A DNA stretch of 18,386 nt from Blastococcus sp. CT_GayMR20 (GCF_004570345.1 NZ_SPQM01000101.1:1-18386); one strand, 5' to 3'. Counted from the first letter of the stretch, positions 1 to 6,670 are shown. Notes: generated by a model from the letters alone, not told the origin. Translations and numbers: made by a program.

Positions 1-41
1 TGGCGATCGTCGCCGTCCGGTTCCACCCCGAACGCGACTAG
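1..41 (+). CDS. 3' end of an unidentified gene (partial)
   Basis: Reading from base 3, the frame gives AIVAVRFHPERD followed by TAG at 39-41. Only twelve residues are visible, so no family can be assigned. The RFHPE string recalls the QFHPE catalytic-triad motif near the C-terminus of class I glutamine amidotransferases, which often lies this close to the stop, but a match of this length could be chance. The gene would converge on the next one, whose stop lies 11 bases away. It is listed mainly because no other frame explains these bases. Confidence 0.3.
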   Translation, partial: AIVAVRFHPERD

Positions 42-51
42 CCCCGCGCCG

Positions 52-1368
52 TCACCTGCCCAGGGCAGCGCCGAGCCGGGTCACCGCCGCGGCCTCGGCG
101 TCGTGGAGCGCGGCCAGGTGCCCGCTCATGCCGGCCAGCACCGCCGCGAGGCGCTCCTCGTCCAGCGGCGGCGCGTCGGCGTGCTCGCCCCGCAGCCGCC
201 ACAGCTCGTCGGCGGCCGCCGCCCGGTCCGCCGCTCCAGCGTCGCCCTCTGCGACCGCTCCGGTGACCGTGGCGGTCAGGGTCCGCAGCCGGGCGATCAC
301 CGGGACGTCGTCCGGCAGCGCCGTCTCTGCCAGGGCGTGCCAGCGGTCGGCGATCTCGCGCCACCGCGGCGCCTCGGCGGCCAGCCCGGGCTCGTCGAGC
401 ACGACGGCGGCCTGCTCGAGCCCGTCGGCGAACAGCCCGCGCAGGTGCCCGCCGTCCATCCCGGCAGGCTCGACGCCCTCCCACACGCTGGCCAGCGCCC
501 GCAGGAGCTGGCGCCGGTCGGCGAACACCGTCGGCCACCCCTTCGCGGCCCGGGGGTCGACGAGCAGCCGGGACCACTTGCGCCAGGCGGGCAGCGCGAA
601 GGAGGTCGAGGTCCCGCCGAGGTGGTCCACGCCGGCCTCCAGCCCGGCGCGCACCGCGGCGCGCACCCGATCGGCCGGCACGGCGGCGTCCGTGGTGCGG
701 ACGACGAGCATCGTGTTGCGGTAGCTGCCCACCCGGGTCCGCGCCCGGTCCAGGTCCGTGGCCGCCACGGTCAGCGGCGCCAGCGTGCGGTCGTCGACGT
801 GCACCCGACTCCCGGAGGCGGCGTAGGCGACGACCGGATGACCGCCCTGTCCGTCGAGGAACGGCGGCAGGTTCCAGTAGCCGAGGTGGTAGCGGTCCGG
901 CCAGACGATCGCCGGATCGCCGGCGGCCAGCGTGGAGGTCAGCGCCTCGGCCGCCCCCGCGGCGCCCCCTGTTCGCGACCAGGCGACGTCCAGGCCCAGC
1001 CGATCGACCGTCGTGGCCAGCCGCCGGTCGAAGTACTGCCAGGAGTGGGTGAACCCGAGGGTGACGATGCGGCTGTCGTCGTGGGCGAACTCCCAGAGGA
1101 TGTAGCCGGCGCCGAGCCCGCCGCCGACGAGGAACAGCAGCGGCTCGGTCAGCGGCCCATCGGGCCCGGTGACGCCGCGGTGGGCGAGGACGTTCGCCAG
1201 CGCCGCGGTGTCCGGGTCGGTGCCACCGCGCAGGGCCCAGCCGGCGTCGACGACGGGACCGCTGTCGACGGCGGCGCCGACGACGTGGGCGCGGGCGACG
1301 GCGTAGCGCTCGCCGGTCCGGGCCATCCGCGCGCGCACGCGCGCCTTGAGCTGCTTGGCCGTGGTCAT
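52..1368 (-). CDS. BtrH N-terminal domain protein
   Basis: A 438-residue protein resembling the BtrH_N/DUF4872 group, named after the butirosin acyltransferase BtrH. The recognisable part is residues ~48-210: GGTDPDTAALANVLAHRGV, then LTEPLLFLVGGGLGAGYILWEF (73-94), then TLGFTHSWQYFDRRL, then a segment with HPVVAYAASGSRVHVDD. The family is papain-like in fold, and BtrH moves an acyl group from a carrier protein to an amine. The HC-type nucleophile region is replaced here by TDPDT, so acyl transfer is not assured. The C-terminal half is mostly alpha-helical and Ala/Leu-rich, without known motifs. The N-terminus (KARVRARMARTGERYAVARAHV) is a basic helix. ATG at 1368 was chosen over a longer frame because a GGGGAGAG ribosome site precedes it with suitable spacing. 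No biosynthetic neighbours are present, so substrate and role are unknown. Confidence 0.72.
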   Translation of the reverse strand: MTTAKQLKARVRARMARTGERYAVARAHVVGAAVDSGPVVDAGWALRGGTDPDTAALANVLAHRGVTGPDGPLTEPLLFLVGGGLGAGYILWEFAHDDSRIVTLGFTHSWQYFDRRLATTVDRLGLDVAWSRTGGAAGAAEALTSTLAAGDPAIVWPDRYHLGYWNLPPFLDGQGGHPVVAYAASGSRVHVDDRTLAPLTVAATDLDRARTRVGSYRNTMLVVRTTDAAVPADRVRAAVRAGLEAGVDHLGGTSTSFALPAWRKWSRLLVDPRAAKGWPTVFADRRQLLRALASVWEGVEPAGMDGGHLRGLFADGLEQAAVVLDEPGLAAEAPRWREIADRWHALAETALPDDVPVIARLRTLTATVTGAVAEGDAGAADRAAAADELWRLRGEHADAPPLDEERLAAVLAGMSGHLAALHDAEAAAVTRLGAALGR

Positions 1369-1383
1369 GGTCGGACTCTCCCC

Positions 1384-1430
1384 GGCTGCGCCCGCGGCGA
1401 CGGCTCCACGCGCCGTGCGCCGCCGCAGCC
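1384..1430 (-). promoter_or_regulatory. Long hairpin in the leader of the BtrH-like gene
   Basis: Imperfect inverted repeat with three paired blocks: GGCTGCG (1384-1390) with CGCAGCC (1424-1430), GCGGCG (1394-1399) with CGCCGC (1418-1423), and ACGGC (1400-1404) with GCCGT (1412-1416). That is 18 base pairs, a 7-base loop, a 3-base internal bulge on one side and a single G bulge on the other. On the minus strand it ends 15 bases before the ATG at 1368, just upstream of the ribosome site. It would form a very stable 5' leader structure if transcribed. A role in translation or transcript stability is inference. Confidence 0.5.
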
Positions 1431-1623
1431 GTGGCATCCGATGAGGTGAGGACGTCCGGGCCGTGCAGCACCTCGAGGCTCTCGCAGTCCCCTTTGCCCC
1501 GCGTCGCCGGCCCGCGTGGAGGACCGGTCTGGGGTTGGGCGTGAGGCGCGCCGGAGCTCACGATAGACCGGCGGCGCCTCCTGGGGGAGTCTCCACGGCG
1601 CAGTGGGGGGAGGGGCAGCCGCT

Positions 1624-2133
1624 CTAGCTGCGGGCGGCCGGGCGATCGGCGACCGTGCCGATCCTCGGGCGGAGACGGCCCTCCGGATCGAGCCGATGCA
1701 GGATCGCCCCCGCGATCTCGCTGAGCTGCCCGACCTGCTCGGGCGTGAGCGCATCGATCACGTGCTCCCGGACGGTGGCCACGTGGCCGGGCGCGGTGTC
1801 CTGCAGCGTGCGCCAGCCCGCCTCGGTCAGCCGGGCGTTGGTCGCGCGGGCGTCCTCGGGGCACGTCGAGCGTTCGAGGAGGCCACGGTCCTCCAGCCGG
1901 CGCACGACGTGCGAGAGGCGGGGGAGCGTGGCGTTGGTCCGGGTCGCGAGAGCCGTCATGCGCAGCGTCCGGTGCGGTGACTCCGACAGCATGGCGAGGA
2001 CGAAGTACTCGAAGTGGCTCAGCCCGGCGTCCCGGCGCAACTGCGAGTCGAGAACACCGGGGAGCAGCTCCACCACGCCGACCAGGCGTACCCACGCCGT
2101 CAGCTCGTCGTCGTCCAACCATCGCGCGCCCAC
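1624..2133 (-). CDS. MarR family transcriptional regulator
   Basis: A 169-residue winged-helix DNA-binding protein. A helix LTAWVRLVGVVELLPGVLDSQLRRDAGLSHFEYFVLAMLSE leads into the wHTH (about residues 34-110): LRMTALATRTNATLPRLSHVVRRLEDRGLLERSTCPEDARATNARLTEAGWRTL. This contains the MarR recognition helix and the beta-wing with the D-R-A-T-N-A-x-L-T signature. GTG at 2133 gives the usual MarR length and begins close to the typical ARWLDDDE start. An ATG 129 bases upstream (2262) would add an unrelated basic tail and overlap the divergent gene, so it is rejected. No good Shine-Dalgarno is seen at 2133. Being divergent from the ribA-type gene with operator-like repeats between, it most likely represses that gene and itself. 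The ligand is unknown. Confidence 0.85.
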   Translation of the reverse strand: MGARWLDDDELTAWVRLVGVVELLPGVLDSQLRRDAGLSHFEYFVLAMLSESPHRTLRMTALATRTNATLPRLSHVVRRLEDRGLLERSTCPEDARATNARLTEAGWRTLQDTAPGHVATVREHVIDALTPEQVGQLSEIAGAILHRLDPEGRLRPRIGTVADRPAARS

Positions 2134-2154
2134 ACGGCCATGGTCGCACGTGGA

Positions 2155-2172
2155 TGGTTGACGCGACAACCA
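2155..2172. promoter_or_regulatory. Candidate MarR operator, copy 1
   Basis: Near-palindrome with outer arms TGGTTG (2155-2160) and CAACCA (2167-2172) and a central CGCG. Sixteen of 18 positions are self-complementary. It covers the -35 hexamer of the promoter predicted for the ribA-type gene and lies just outside the MarR coding start, as expected for a MarR-family site. Binding by the adjacent regulator is inference. Confidence 0.55.
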
Positions 2173-2186
2173 ATGACGGTTACGGT
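2158..2186 (+). promoter_or_regulatory. Predicted promoter of the ribA-type/SDR unit
   Basis: TTGACG (2158-2163) and TACGGT (2181-2186) are separated by 17 bases, matching an actinobacterial housekeeping-sigma promoter. Transcription would begin near 2193, giving a leader of about 36 bases, too short for an FMN riboswitch. The -35 lies inside the operator-like palindrome. Confidence 0.5.
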
Positions 2187-2196
2187 CACCTCGAAA

Positions 2197-2215
2197 AGTT
2201 GAAGCGACAAGCAAT
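2197..2215. promoter_or_regulatory. Candidate MarR operator, copy 2
   Basis: Direct repeat of copy 1: 16 of 19 bases match 2156-2174, including GTTGA, GCGACAA and CAAT. The offset is 41 bases, close to four helical turns. It lies between the predicted start of transcription and the ribosome site of the ribA-type gene. Confidence 0.5.
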
Positions 2216-2228
2216 TGGAGGCGCGGCC

Positions 2229-2915
2229 ATGACGTTGCTCGCCCTGCCGGTCCATGCCCCACCGGGCGCGGCGCCGGTCGCCCCGTCGGTGCGGACCCGG
2301 GTGACCGTCCCGCTGCGGTTCCCCGACGGCTATGCGACGACGGCCGACGTCTTCACCTTCACCGGCCTGGCCGACGGAAAGGAGCACCTGCTCCTCGGCC
2401 TCGGCGACTGGCGACGTGCGCTCGAGCGTTCCGCCGGGGGAGGAGCCGCGCCGTTGGTGCGACCGCACAGCGAGTGCCTCACCGGTGACGTGTTCGGCTC
2501 CGAGCGGTGCGACTGCGGACCGCAGCTGCGCGAGGCGGCCGAGCGGATCACCGACGCCGGCGGCTTCCTGCTGTACCTGCGCCAGGAGGGCCGCGGCATC
2601 GGCCTCTACGCCAAGCTCGACGCCTACGCGCTGCAGGACGCCGGCCTGGACACCTACGAGGCCAACCTCGCCCTGGGCCGCGGCGAGGACGAGCGCGACT
2701 ACACGGCCGCCGCCCAGATGCTCACGGCCGTCGGGGCCGAGCGGATCCGGCTGCTCTCCAACAACCCCGACAAGGCCGCGCAGCTCGACGTCCTCGGGGT
2801 CACCGTCACGGAGCAGGTGCGCACCGGCGTGCATCTGTCGGCGGCCAACGCCCACTACCTCGAGACCAAGCGCGACCACACCGCGCACCTCCTCGACCTC
2901 CCGGTCGCCGGCTGA
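2229..2915 (+). CDS. ribA: GTP cyclohydrolase II (stand-alone RibA type)
   Basis: A 228-residue protein that by family opens the imidazole ring of GTP to formate, pyrophosphate and a diaminopyrimidine, the first step of riboflavin synthesis. The zinc ligands Cys83, Cys94 and Cys96 lie in HSECLTGDVFGSERCDCG. The active-site loop RQEGRGIG is at 118-125, and D154 and R156 lie in GEDERDY. LLSNNPDK (175-182) and HYLETKRDH (209-217) complete the signature. Tyr133 in AYALQD aligns with E. coli Tyr105; from memory, a Streptomyces paralogue that has Met here stops at the formamidopyrimidine, so canonical chemistry is expected. There is no fused RibB domain, unlike the usual actinobacterial ribBA. The ATG at 2229 follows GGAGG (2217-2221) with 7-base spacing. 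It heads a probable two-gene unit with the SDR gene 35 bases downstream, under the divergent MarR. Confidence 0.92.
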   Translation: MTLLALPVHAPPGAAPVAPSVRTRVTVPLRFPDGYATTADVFTFTGLADGKEHLLLGLGDWRRALERSAGGGAAPLVRPHSECLTGDVFGSERCDCGPQLREAAERITDAGGFLLYLRQEGRGIGLYAKLDAYALQDAGLDTYEANLALGRGEDERDYTAAAQMLTAVGAERIRLLSNNPDKAAQLDVLGVTVTEQVRTGVHLSAANAHYLETKRDHTAHLLDLPVAG

Positions 2916-2950
2916 CCCCGGCGCCACCCCGACAGCAAGGAGCTCATCTC

Positions 2951-3595
2951 ATGGCGCGCATCACCGTTCTCGGCGGCACCGGCTACGGCGGGGAGGCCGT
3001 CGTCCGCGAGGCCGCCCGCCGCGGGCACACCGTCACCTCGTACAGCCGCCGTCCCCCCGCAGAGCCGGTGGACGGGGTCACCTACGTGACCGGCTCGCTG
3101 CTCGACCCGGACATCCTGGCGCGGAGCGTCGGGGACGCCGACGTCGTGTTCGAGGCCCTCTCCCCGCGCGGCGACATGCAGGGGAAGGTCGAGGGCCTCG
3201 TCGACGACCTGATCCGGCTCGCCGACGGGGCCGGTGTCCGGCTGGGCGTCCTCGGCGGCGCGTCCTCGGTGCTGGTCTCCGAGGGCGGCCAGCGGCTGTT
3301 CGACGTCGCCGAGACCGCCCCCGAGATCCTTCCGGAGGTGCAGACGGGCCTCGACGTGCTGGACACCCTCCACAAGGCACCGGGGACCCTCGACTGGTTC
3401 TACGTGAGCCCGGCCGCGGCCTTCGGGGCGTGGGTGGACGCGCCGGTGACCGGGGCGTACCGGCTCAGCGACGACGTCCTGCTCACCGACGCGGATGGGG
3501 TGTCGACGATCTCCGGCGCCGACCTCGCCGTGGCCGTCGTCGACGAGATCGAGCAGCCGCGGCACCGCCGCCGGCGGTTCCACGTCGCGCACTGA
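2951..3595 (+). CDS. NAD(P)H-binding SDR (NmrA-like) protein
   Basis: A 214-residue atypical short-chain dehydrogenase/NmrA-type protein. The N-terminal beta strand and nucleotide loop read MARITVLGGTGYGGEAVVREAARRGH, with GGTGYGG at residues 8-14, and an SRRP segment after beta-2 suggests NADP preference. DADVVFEALSP and LGVLGGASSVLV are the later strands of the Rossmann core, and DWFYVSPAAAFG is typical of this subfamily. It may be a redox-sensing or flavin/quinone-reducing protein; the substrate cannot be read from sequence. AAGGAG (2937-2942 region) precedes the ATG. Following the ribA-type gene by 35 bases, it is probably co-transcribed, which hints at a flavin- or pterin-linked role or at co-regulation by MarR. 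Confidence 0.82.
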   Translation: MARITVLGGTGYGGEAVVREAARRGHTVTSYSRRPPAEPVDGVTYVTGSLLDPDILARSVGDADVVFEALSPRGDMQGKVEGLVDDLIRLADGAGVRLGVLGGASSVLVSEGGQRLFDVAETAPEILPEVQTGLDVLDTLHKAPGTLDWFYVSPAAAFGAWVDAPVTGAYRLSDDVLLTDADGVSTISGADLAVAVVDEIEQPRHRRRRFHVAH

Positions 3596-3607
3596 GGTGG
3601 GTGCCGG

Positions 3608-3765
3608 TCAGTTGACGACGTGCAACTGGTCCATCCACATGACGTGCCGGACGTGATCGTCGGGGTCGGCGAAGCTGCGTCGACCTCGTCGATCAGCCCG
3701 CCGCTGTTGAGCGTCGCGACGACGACCGGCTTCCAGACGTGGATGCCCGGGAAGTACTCGAACAT
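3608..3765 (-). pseudogene. Frameshifted fragment, probable alpha/beta-hydrolase
   Basis: On the minus strand an excellent AAGGAGGG ribosome site precedes ATG at 3765. The frame opens with MFEYFPGIHVWKPVVVATL and continues NSGGLIDEVD. This resembles the conserved N-terminus (MFEYFPGNYVWN...) of a family of ~380-residue alpha/beta-hydrolases. After EVD the reading continues sensibly only in another frame, RRSFADPDDHVRHVMWMDQLHVVN, ending at TGA 3608-3610. A single-base shift therefore lies near EVD. Even after repair the product would be about 52 residues, far shorter than the family, so an internal deletion is also likely unless the similarity is misjudged. The uncorrected frame runs antisense into the SDR gene and loses protein-like composition. 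The second half is not assigned to a family. Confidence 0.55.
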
Positions 3766-3830
3766 CTGGGGACCCTCCTTGTGTGGGTCCGGGTTTCCGG
3801 ATTCATGGGCATGGATGGCAAGCTGGAGGC

Positions 3831-4232
3831 ATGAGCAACAGCGTGGTGGTCGGCTGGATCCGTAGTCCCGAGGGGCAGGCAGCCGTCGAGGCGGCGGTGG
3901 AGGAGACCCGGCGGCGGCAGGGCCGCCTGGTCGTCGTGCACTCCTCGCGCGGCGGCGCCGAGCACGCGGCCACCGTCGTGGAGACCCGCGACGCGCTCGC
4001 GGAGCTCGAGCGTCGGCTGGGCAGCGAGGGCCTCGAGGTGACTGTCCGCGACTTCGTCCGGGGCAACGAGCCGGCCGAGGACGTCATCGAGGTGGCCGAG
4101 AAGGAGGATGCCGCGCTGATCGTCATCGGCCTGCGCCGGCGCTCCCCGGTCGGCAAACTCCTGATGGGGAGCAACGCGCAGGACATCCTGCTCCGGGCCG
4201 ACTGCCCGGTGCTGGCGGTCAAGGCCACGTAG
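3831..4232 (+). CDS. Universal stress protein (UspA family)
   Basis: A 133-residue single-domain Usp. The order is beta-1 SVVVGWIRSPEGQAAVEAAVEE, beta-2 GRLVVVHSS, a helix rich in Glu/Ala/Arg, beta-3 LEVTVRDFV and beta-4 DAALIVIGLRRRSPVGKLLMGSNAQDILLRADCPVLAVK. The last segment holds the phosphate-binding loop. The first part of the usual G-x2-G-x9-G pattern has Arg in place of the second Gly, but the GS pair before NAQ is kept; this RRRSPVGK variant is common in actinobacteria. ATP binding is therefore probable, not certain. ATG at 3831 is the only convincing start, although GGAGG (3825-3829) is just one base away from it, which is unusually tight. It acts in the cytoplasm in stress responses; the specific role is unknown. 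Confidence 0.88.
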   Translation: MSNSVVVGWIRSPEGQAAVEAAVEETRRRQGRLVVVHSSRGGAEHAATVVETRDALAELERRLGSEGLEVTVRDFVRGNEPAEDVIEVAEKEDAALIVIGLRRRSPVGKLLMGSNAQDILLRADCPVLAVKAT

Positions 4233-4422
4233 CGCCCGGGCGCGTCGGTCACGACGGCGCCCCGAGGGACGTCCTGCGCGGGTCACTGCGCTCCGCTCCT
4301 CGCTGCGATGCTCAGGCCCCTGTCCGCCCACGACAGGCGCTGCCGGATCCGCGGCCTCGGAGTGCGGGCGCCACCGGCGGCAGGCCGAAGCCGGCAACGC
4401 CGCAGTCGGCTCACTGAGAGGG

Positions 4423-4455
4423 CGACGGCCCCGCGGAAACTCCGCGTGGCCGTCG
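4423..4455 (+). terminator. Strong hairpin upstream of the glycosylase gene
   Basis: CGACGGCC (4423-4430) pairs with GGCCGTCG (4448-4455), and CGCGGA (4432-4437) pairs with TCCGCG (4441-4446), around an AAC loop with one C-T mismatch. There are 14 pairs. No T-run follows. It could end the UspA transcript or act as a leader structure, since the glycosylase ribosome site (GGGGAA, 4459-4464) begins four bases later. Confidence 0.5.
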
Positions 4456-4474
4456 ACCGGGGAAGCTGGGGCAC

Positions 4475-4978
4475 GTGCCGGAGAAGCCGCTGCGGGACGT
4501 CATCGCGCCCGACCTCGACGTCCTGTTCTGCGGCATCAACCCGTCGCTCATGTCTGCCGCCCGCGGGCATCACTTCGCCCGACCCGGGAACCGGTTCTGG
4601 CCGGCGATCCACCTGGCAGGCCTCACCCCGCGGCGGATGTCCCCGGACGAGGACGCCGAACTGCTCGGCTACGGCCTCGGCGTGACCAACGTGGTGGACC
4701 GGCCCACGCGCGCCGCAGCCGAGCTGACGCCGGCCGAGCTCCGGGCCGGTGCGGCGGCGCTCGAAGGGCTGGTCGCCGAAAACCGCCCGCGGGTGCTCGC
4801 AGTGCTGGGCATCACCGCCTGGCGGGTCGCGTTCGACCGCCCGCGGGCGGTCACGGGCCTGCAACCCGAGCGGATCGGGGGAGCGATCACCTGGGCGGTG
4901 CCGAACCCCAGCGGGCTGAACGCCCACGCCCAGCTGCCGGATCTGGCGCGGGCGTACGCGCAGCTCCGTCCCTGCTAG
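4475..4978 (+). CDS. mug: G/U mismatch-specific DNA glycosylase (Mug/TDG)
   Basis: A 167-residue base-excision repair enzyme closely parallel to E. coli Mug (168 residues). It removes uracil or ethenocytosine from mismatches with guanine. Motif 1 is GINPS at 20-24 with the catalytic Asn22. GHHFARPGNRFWPAIHLAGL is the substrate-pocket segment, and LLGYGLGVTNVVDRPTRAAAEL follows the family pattern. Motif 2, the DNA-intercalating loop, is NPSGLNAH at 144-151. The start is GTG with GGGGAA about ten bases before it. The protein ends one base before the stop of the convergent MFS gene. It lies downstream of UspA but separated by 242 bases and a strong hairpin, so is probably a separate unit. Confidence 0.92.
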   Translation: MPEKPLRDVIAPDLDVLFCGINPSLMSAARGHHFARPGNRFWPAIHLAGLTPRRMSPDEDAELLGYGLGVTNVVDRPTRAAAELTPAELRAGAAALEGLVAENRPRVLAVLGITAWRVAFDRPRAVTGLQPERIGGAITWAVPNPSGLNAHAQLPDLARAYAQLRPC

Positions 4979-4979
4979 G

Positions 4980-6206
4980 TCAGGCCGTGGCGATGGTCGG
5001 GCGCAGCACCCGGCCGAACAGCACGACACCGATCCCTGCGACCACGACGGCGAGCAGCGCGACCCGCAGGCTGGTCGCGTCCGCGAGGACGCCGATGAGC
5101 AGCGGGGACAGCAGGAACCCGATCCGCAGCAGCCAGTTGATGACCGCGAGCCCGGTGCCGCGGCGGAGCCCCGGCAGCTCGTCGGCGGCGTGGTACACGG
5201 CGGGCACCAGCGTCGCCACGCCGAGCCCGGCCAGCGCGAAACCGGCCAGCGTGGTGCCGACGGACGGCCACGCCAGCGCCATGCCCATGCCGGCCGCGAT
5301 CAGCACGCCGCCGACCTGCGCCACCAGTCGCTGGCCGAATCGGTCGACGATCCGGTCGCCGGTGAGCCGGCCGACGGTCATCGCACCCTGCAGCGCGACG
5401 AAGCCGAGCCCGGCTGCCGCGGCTCCGGCTCCGACCTCGGTGCGGAGGTACAGGGCGCTCCACGAGGCACCCGCGTCCTCGACGAAGGCGCCGCAGGTCG
5501 CGAGCACGCCGAGCGCGGCCAGTGCGAGGACGGCGCTCCGCAGTCCAGAGGTCGTGGCGGTAGCCACCCCGTTCCCGGCCACGGGGTCGGCGTCGCGCTC
5601 GTCGTCGTCCTGTCCCGGGAGCAGCGTGCGGAACGCGAGCAGCGCCACGACGCCGAAGACCGCCGCGGAGACGCCGAGGTGGACGGGGAGTGGGACGTCC
5701 AGACCGGCCGCGGCGGATCCGAGCAGTCCGCCGCTGACCGCGCCGATGCTCCAGATGCCGTGGAAGCCGTTGAGGATCGACCGGCCGTACAGCCGCTGCA
5801 CGCGCAGGCCGTGGGCGTTCTGGGCCACGTCGATGATCGCGTCGAGCGCACCGGCCAGCAGGAAGGCCGCGGCCAGCACGCCCCAGTTGGGCGCGACGGA
5901 CACCAGCCACACGACCAGCCCGAGCAGCACGAGCCCCCTGCTGGCCACGCGTGCGGAGCCGAACCGGCGGATCAGCACGGCAGAGGAGAGCGCGGCCAGC
6001 AGCGCACCCAGGGGGACGGCCGCCAGCGCGGCGCCCAGCGAGGAGTTGCTGAGACCGAGGTCCGCCTTGATCTCCGGCAGCCGCGGCACGACGTTGGCGT
6101 AGAAGACCGCATTCAGGAAGAAGCAGACCGCGACACCCACCCGGGCCCGGCGCAGCCGCTGTTCCGAGAAGGGAGCGACCGGGGGAGCGGAGTCGGGGGC
6201 GGTCAC
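4980..6206 (-). CDS. MFS transporter (YbjJ-like)
   Basis: A 408-residue integral membrane protein, about 12 hydrophobic spans, split into two six-helix halves by a charged loop near residues 195-215 (QDDDERDADPVAGNG). The first helix is VGVAVCFFLNAVFYANVVPRLPEIKADLGLSNSSLG, typical of the YbjJ-like MFS subgroup. The motif-A-like loop is RRFGSARV, followed by DAIIDVAQNAHGLRVQRLYGRSILNGFHGIWSIGAVSGGLLG. The substrate cannot be told. GTG at 6206 was taken because the N-terminus then has a short hydrophilic lead into helix 1, but no Shine-Dalgarno is visible. It is divergent from the flavodoxin-like gene with only 17 bases between start codons and convergent with mug with a 1-base gap. Confidence 0.85.
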   Translation of the reverse strand: MTAPDSAPPVAPFSEQRLRRARVGVAVCFFLNAVFYANVVPRLPEIKADLGLSNSSLGAALAAVPLGALLAALSSAVLIRRFGSARVASRGLVLLGLVVWLVSVAPNWGVLAAAFLLAGALDAIIDVAQNAHGLRVQRLYGRSILNGFHGIWSIGAVSGGLLGSAAAGLDVPLPVHLGVSAAVFGVVALLAFRTLLPGQDDDERDADPVAGNGVATATTSGLRSAVLALAALGVLATCGAFVEDAGASWSALYLRTEVGAGAAAAGLGFVALQGAMTVGRLTGDRIVDRFGQRLVAQVGGVLIAAGMGMALAWPSVGTTLAGFALAGLGVATLVPAVYHAADELPGLRRGTGLAVINWLLRIGFLLSPLLIGVLADATSLRVALLAVVVAGIGVVLFGRVLRPTIATA

Positions 6207-6223
6207 CGGGAGATGATGCCTGA

Positions 6224-6670
6224 GTGCCTCGTCTGCTCGTGGTCCACCACACGCCCTCGCCCGCCATGCAGGCGGTGCTGGAGGCGGTCCGCGAGGGGGC
6301 CGCGCTCGTCGACGACGTCGAGCTCGACGTCCGGCCCGCGCTGTCCGCCGGCGCGGTGGACCTGCTCGCCGCCGACGGGGTGCTGCTCGGGACGCCGGCC
6401 AACATCGGGTACATGTCCGGCGCGCTCAAGCACTTCTTCGACACCGTCTACTACCCGTGCCTGGACGCCACCGTCGGCCTGCCGTTCGGCGTCTACGTGC
6501 ACGGCAACGACGACACCGCGGGTGCGCTGAACGGCATCCAGAAGATCACCGGCGCGCTGCGCTGGAAGCAGGTGGCCGCGCCGCTCAGCCTGATCGGCGC
6601 GCCGGGGAAGGACGACCTGGAGGCCGTCCGCGAGCTGGCGGCGACGGTCGCGATCAGCCTCGAGAGCTGA
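6224..6670 (+). CDS. Flavodoxin-fold / NAD(P)H oxidoreductase-like protein
   Basis: A 148-residue protein with a flavodoxin-like fold. PRLLVVHHTPSPAMQAVLEAVREGA is beta-1 with the phosphate-binding loop and helix. LLAADGVLLGTPANIGYMSGALKHFFDTVYYP is the characteristic FMN isoalloxazine loop of the NADPH-dependent FMN-reductase/flavodoxin family. YVHGNDDTAGALNGIQKITGALRWK follows. It probably binds FMN and passes electrons in the cytoplasm; the partner is unknown. The start is GTG at 6224 with GGGAG (6208-6212) about 11 bases before it. A two-ATG string at 6213-6218 is in another frame. Confidence 0.85.
   Translation: MPRLLVVHHTPSPAMQAVLEAVREGAALVDDVELDVRPALSAGAVDLLAADGVLLGTPANIGYMSGALKHFFDTVYYPCLDATVGLPFGVYVHGNDDTAGALNGIQKITGALRWKQVAAPLSLIGAPGKDDLEAVRELAATVAISLES

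Noticed and set aside
38..2173. Long minus-strand frame of 711 codons, and other long frames such as 103-1449 (+), 8617-10806 (+), 8708-10657 (-), 10692-11861 (-)
   Set aside because: They are shadows of real genes: Arg/Pro/Gly/Ala-rich with no motifs, spanning several true genes and gaps, as expected from very high GC.
1977..2228. N-terminal extension of the ribA-type protein
   Set aside because: It would overlap the MarR gene and promoter. The extension has no homology-like character, and the ATG at 2229 has a clear GGAGG.
2190..2228. FMN riboswitch before the ribA-type gene
   Set aside because: The predicted leader is about 36 bases, far too short, and none of the conserved RFN elements is visible.
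3620..3865. Plus-strand frame of 81 codons between the SDR and UspA genes
   Set aside because: It lies antisense to the hydrolase fragment, lacks a ribosome site and runs into the UspA start.
4280..4345. Repeat-like stretch GCGCTCCGCTCCTCGCTGCG and a weak CCTGT/ACAGG hairpin
   Set aside because: It looks like a dispersed actinobacterial intergenic sequence, but there is only one copy in this window, so a repeat cannot be shown.
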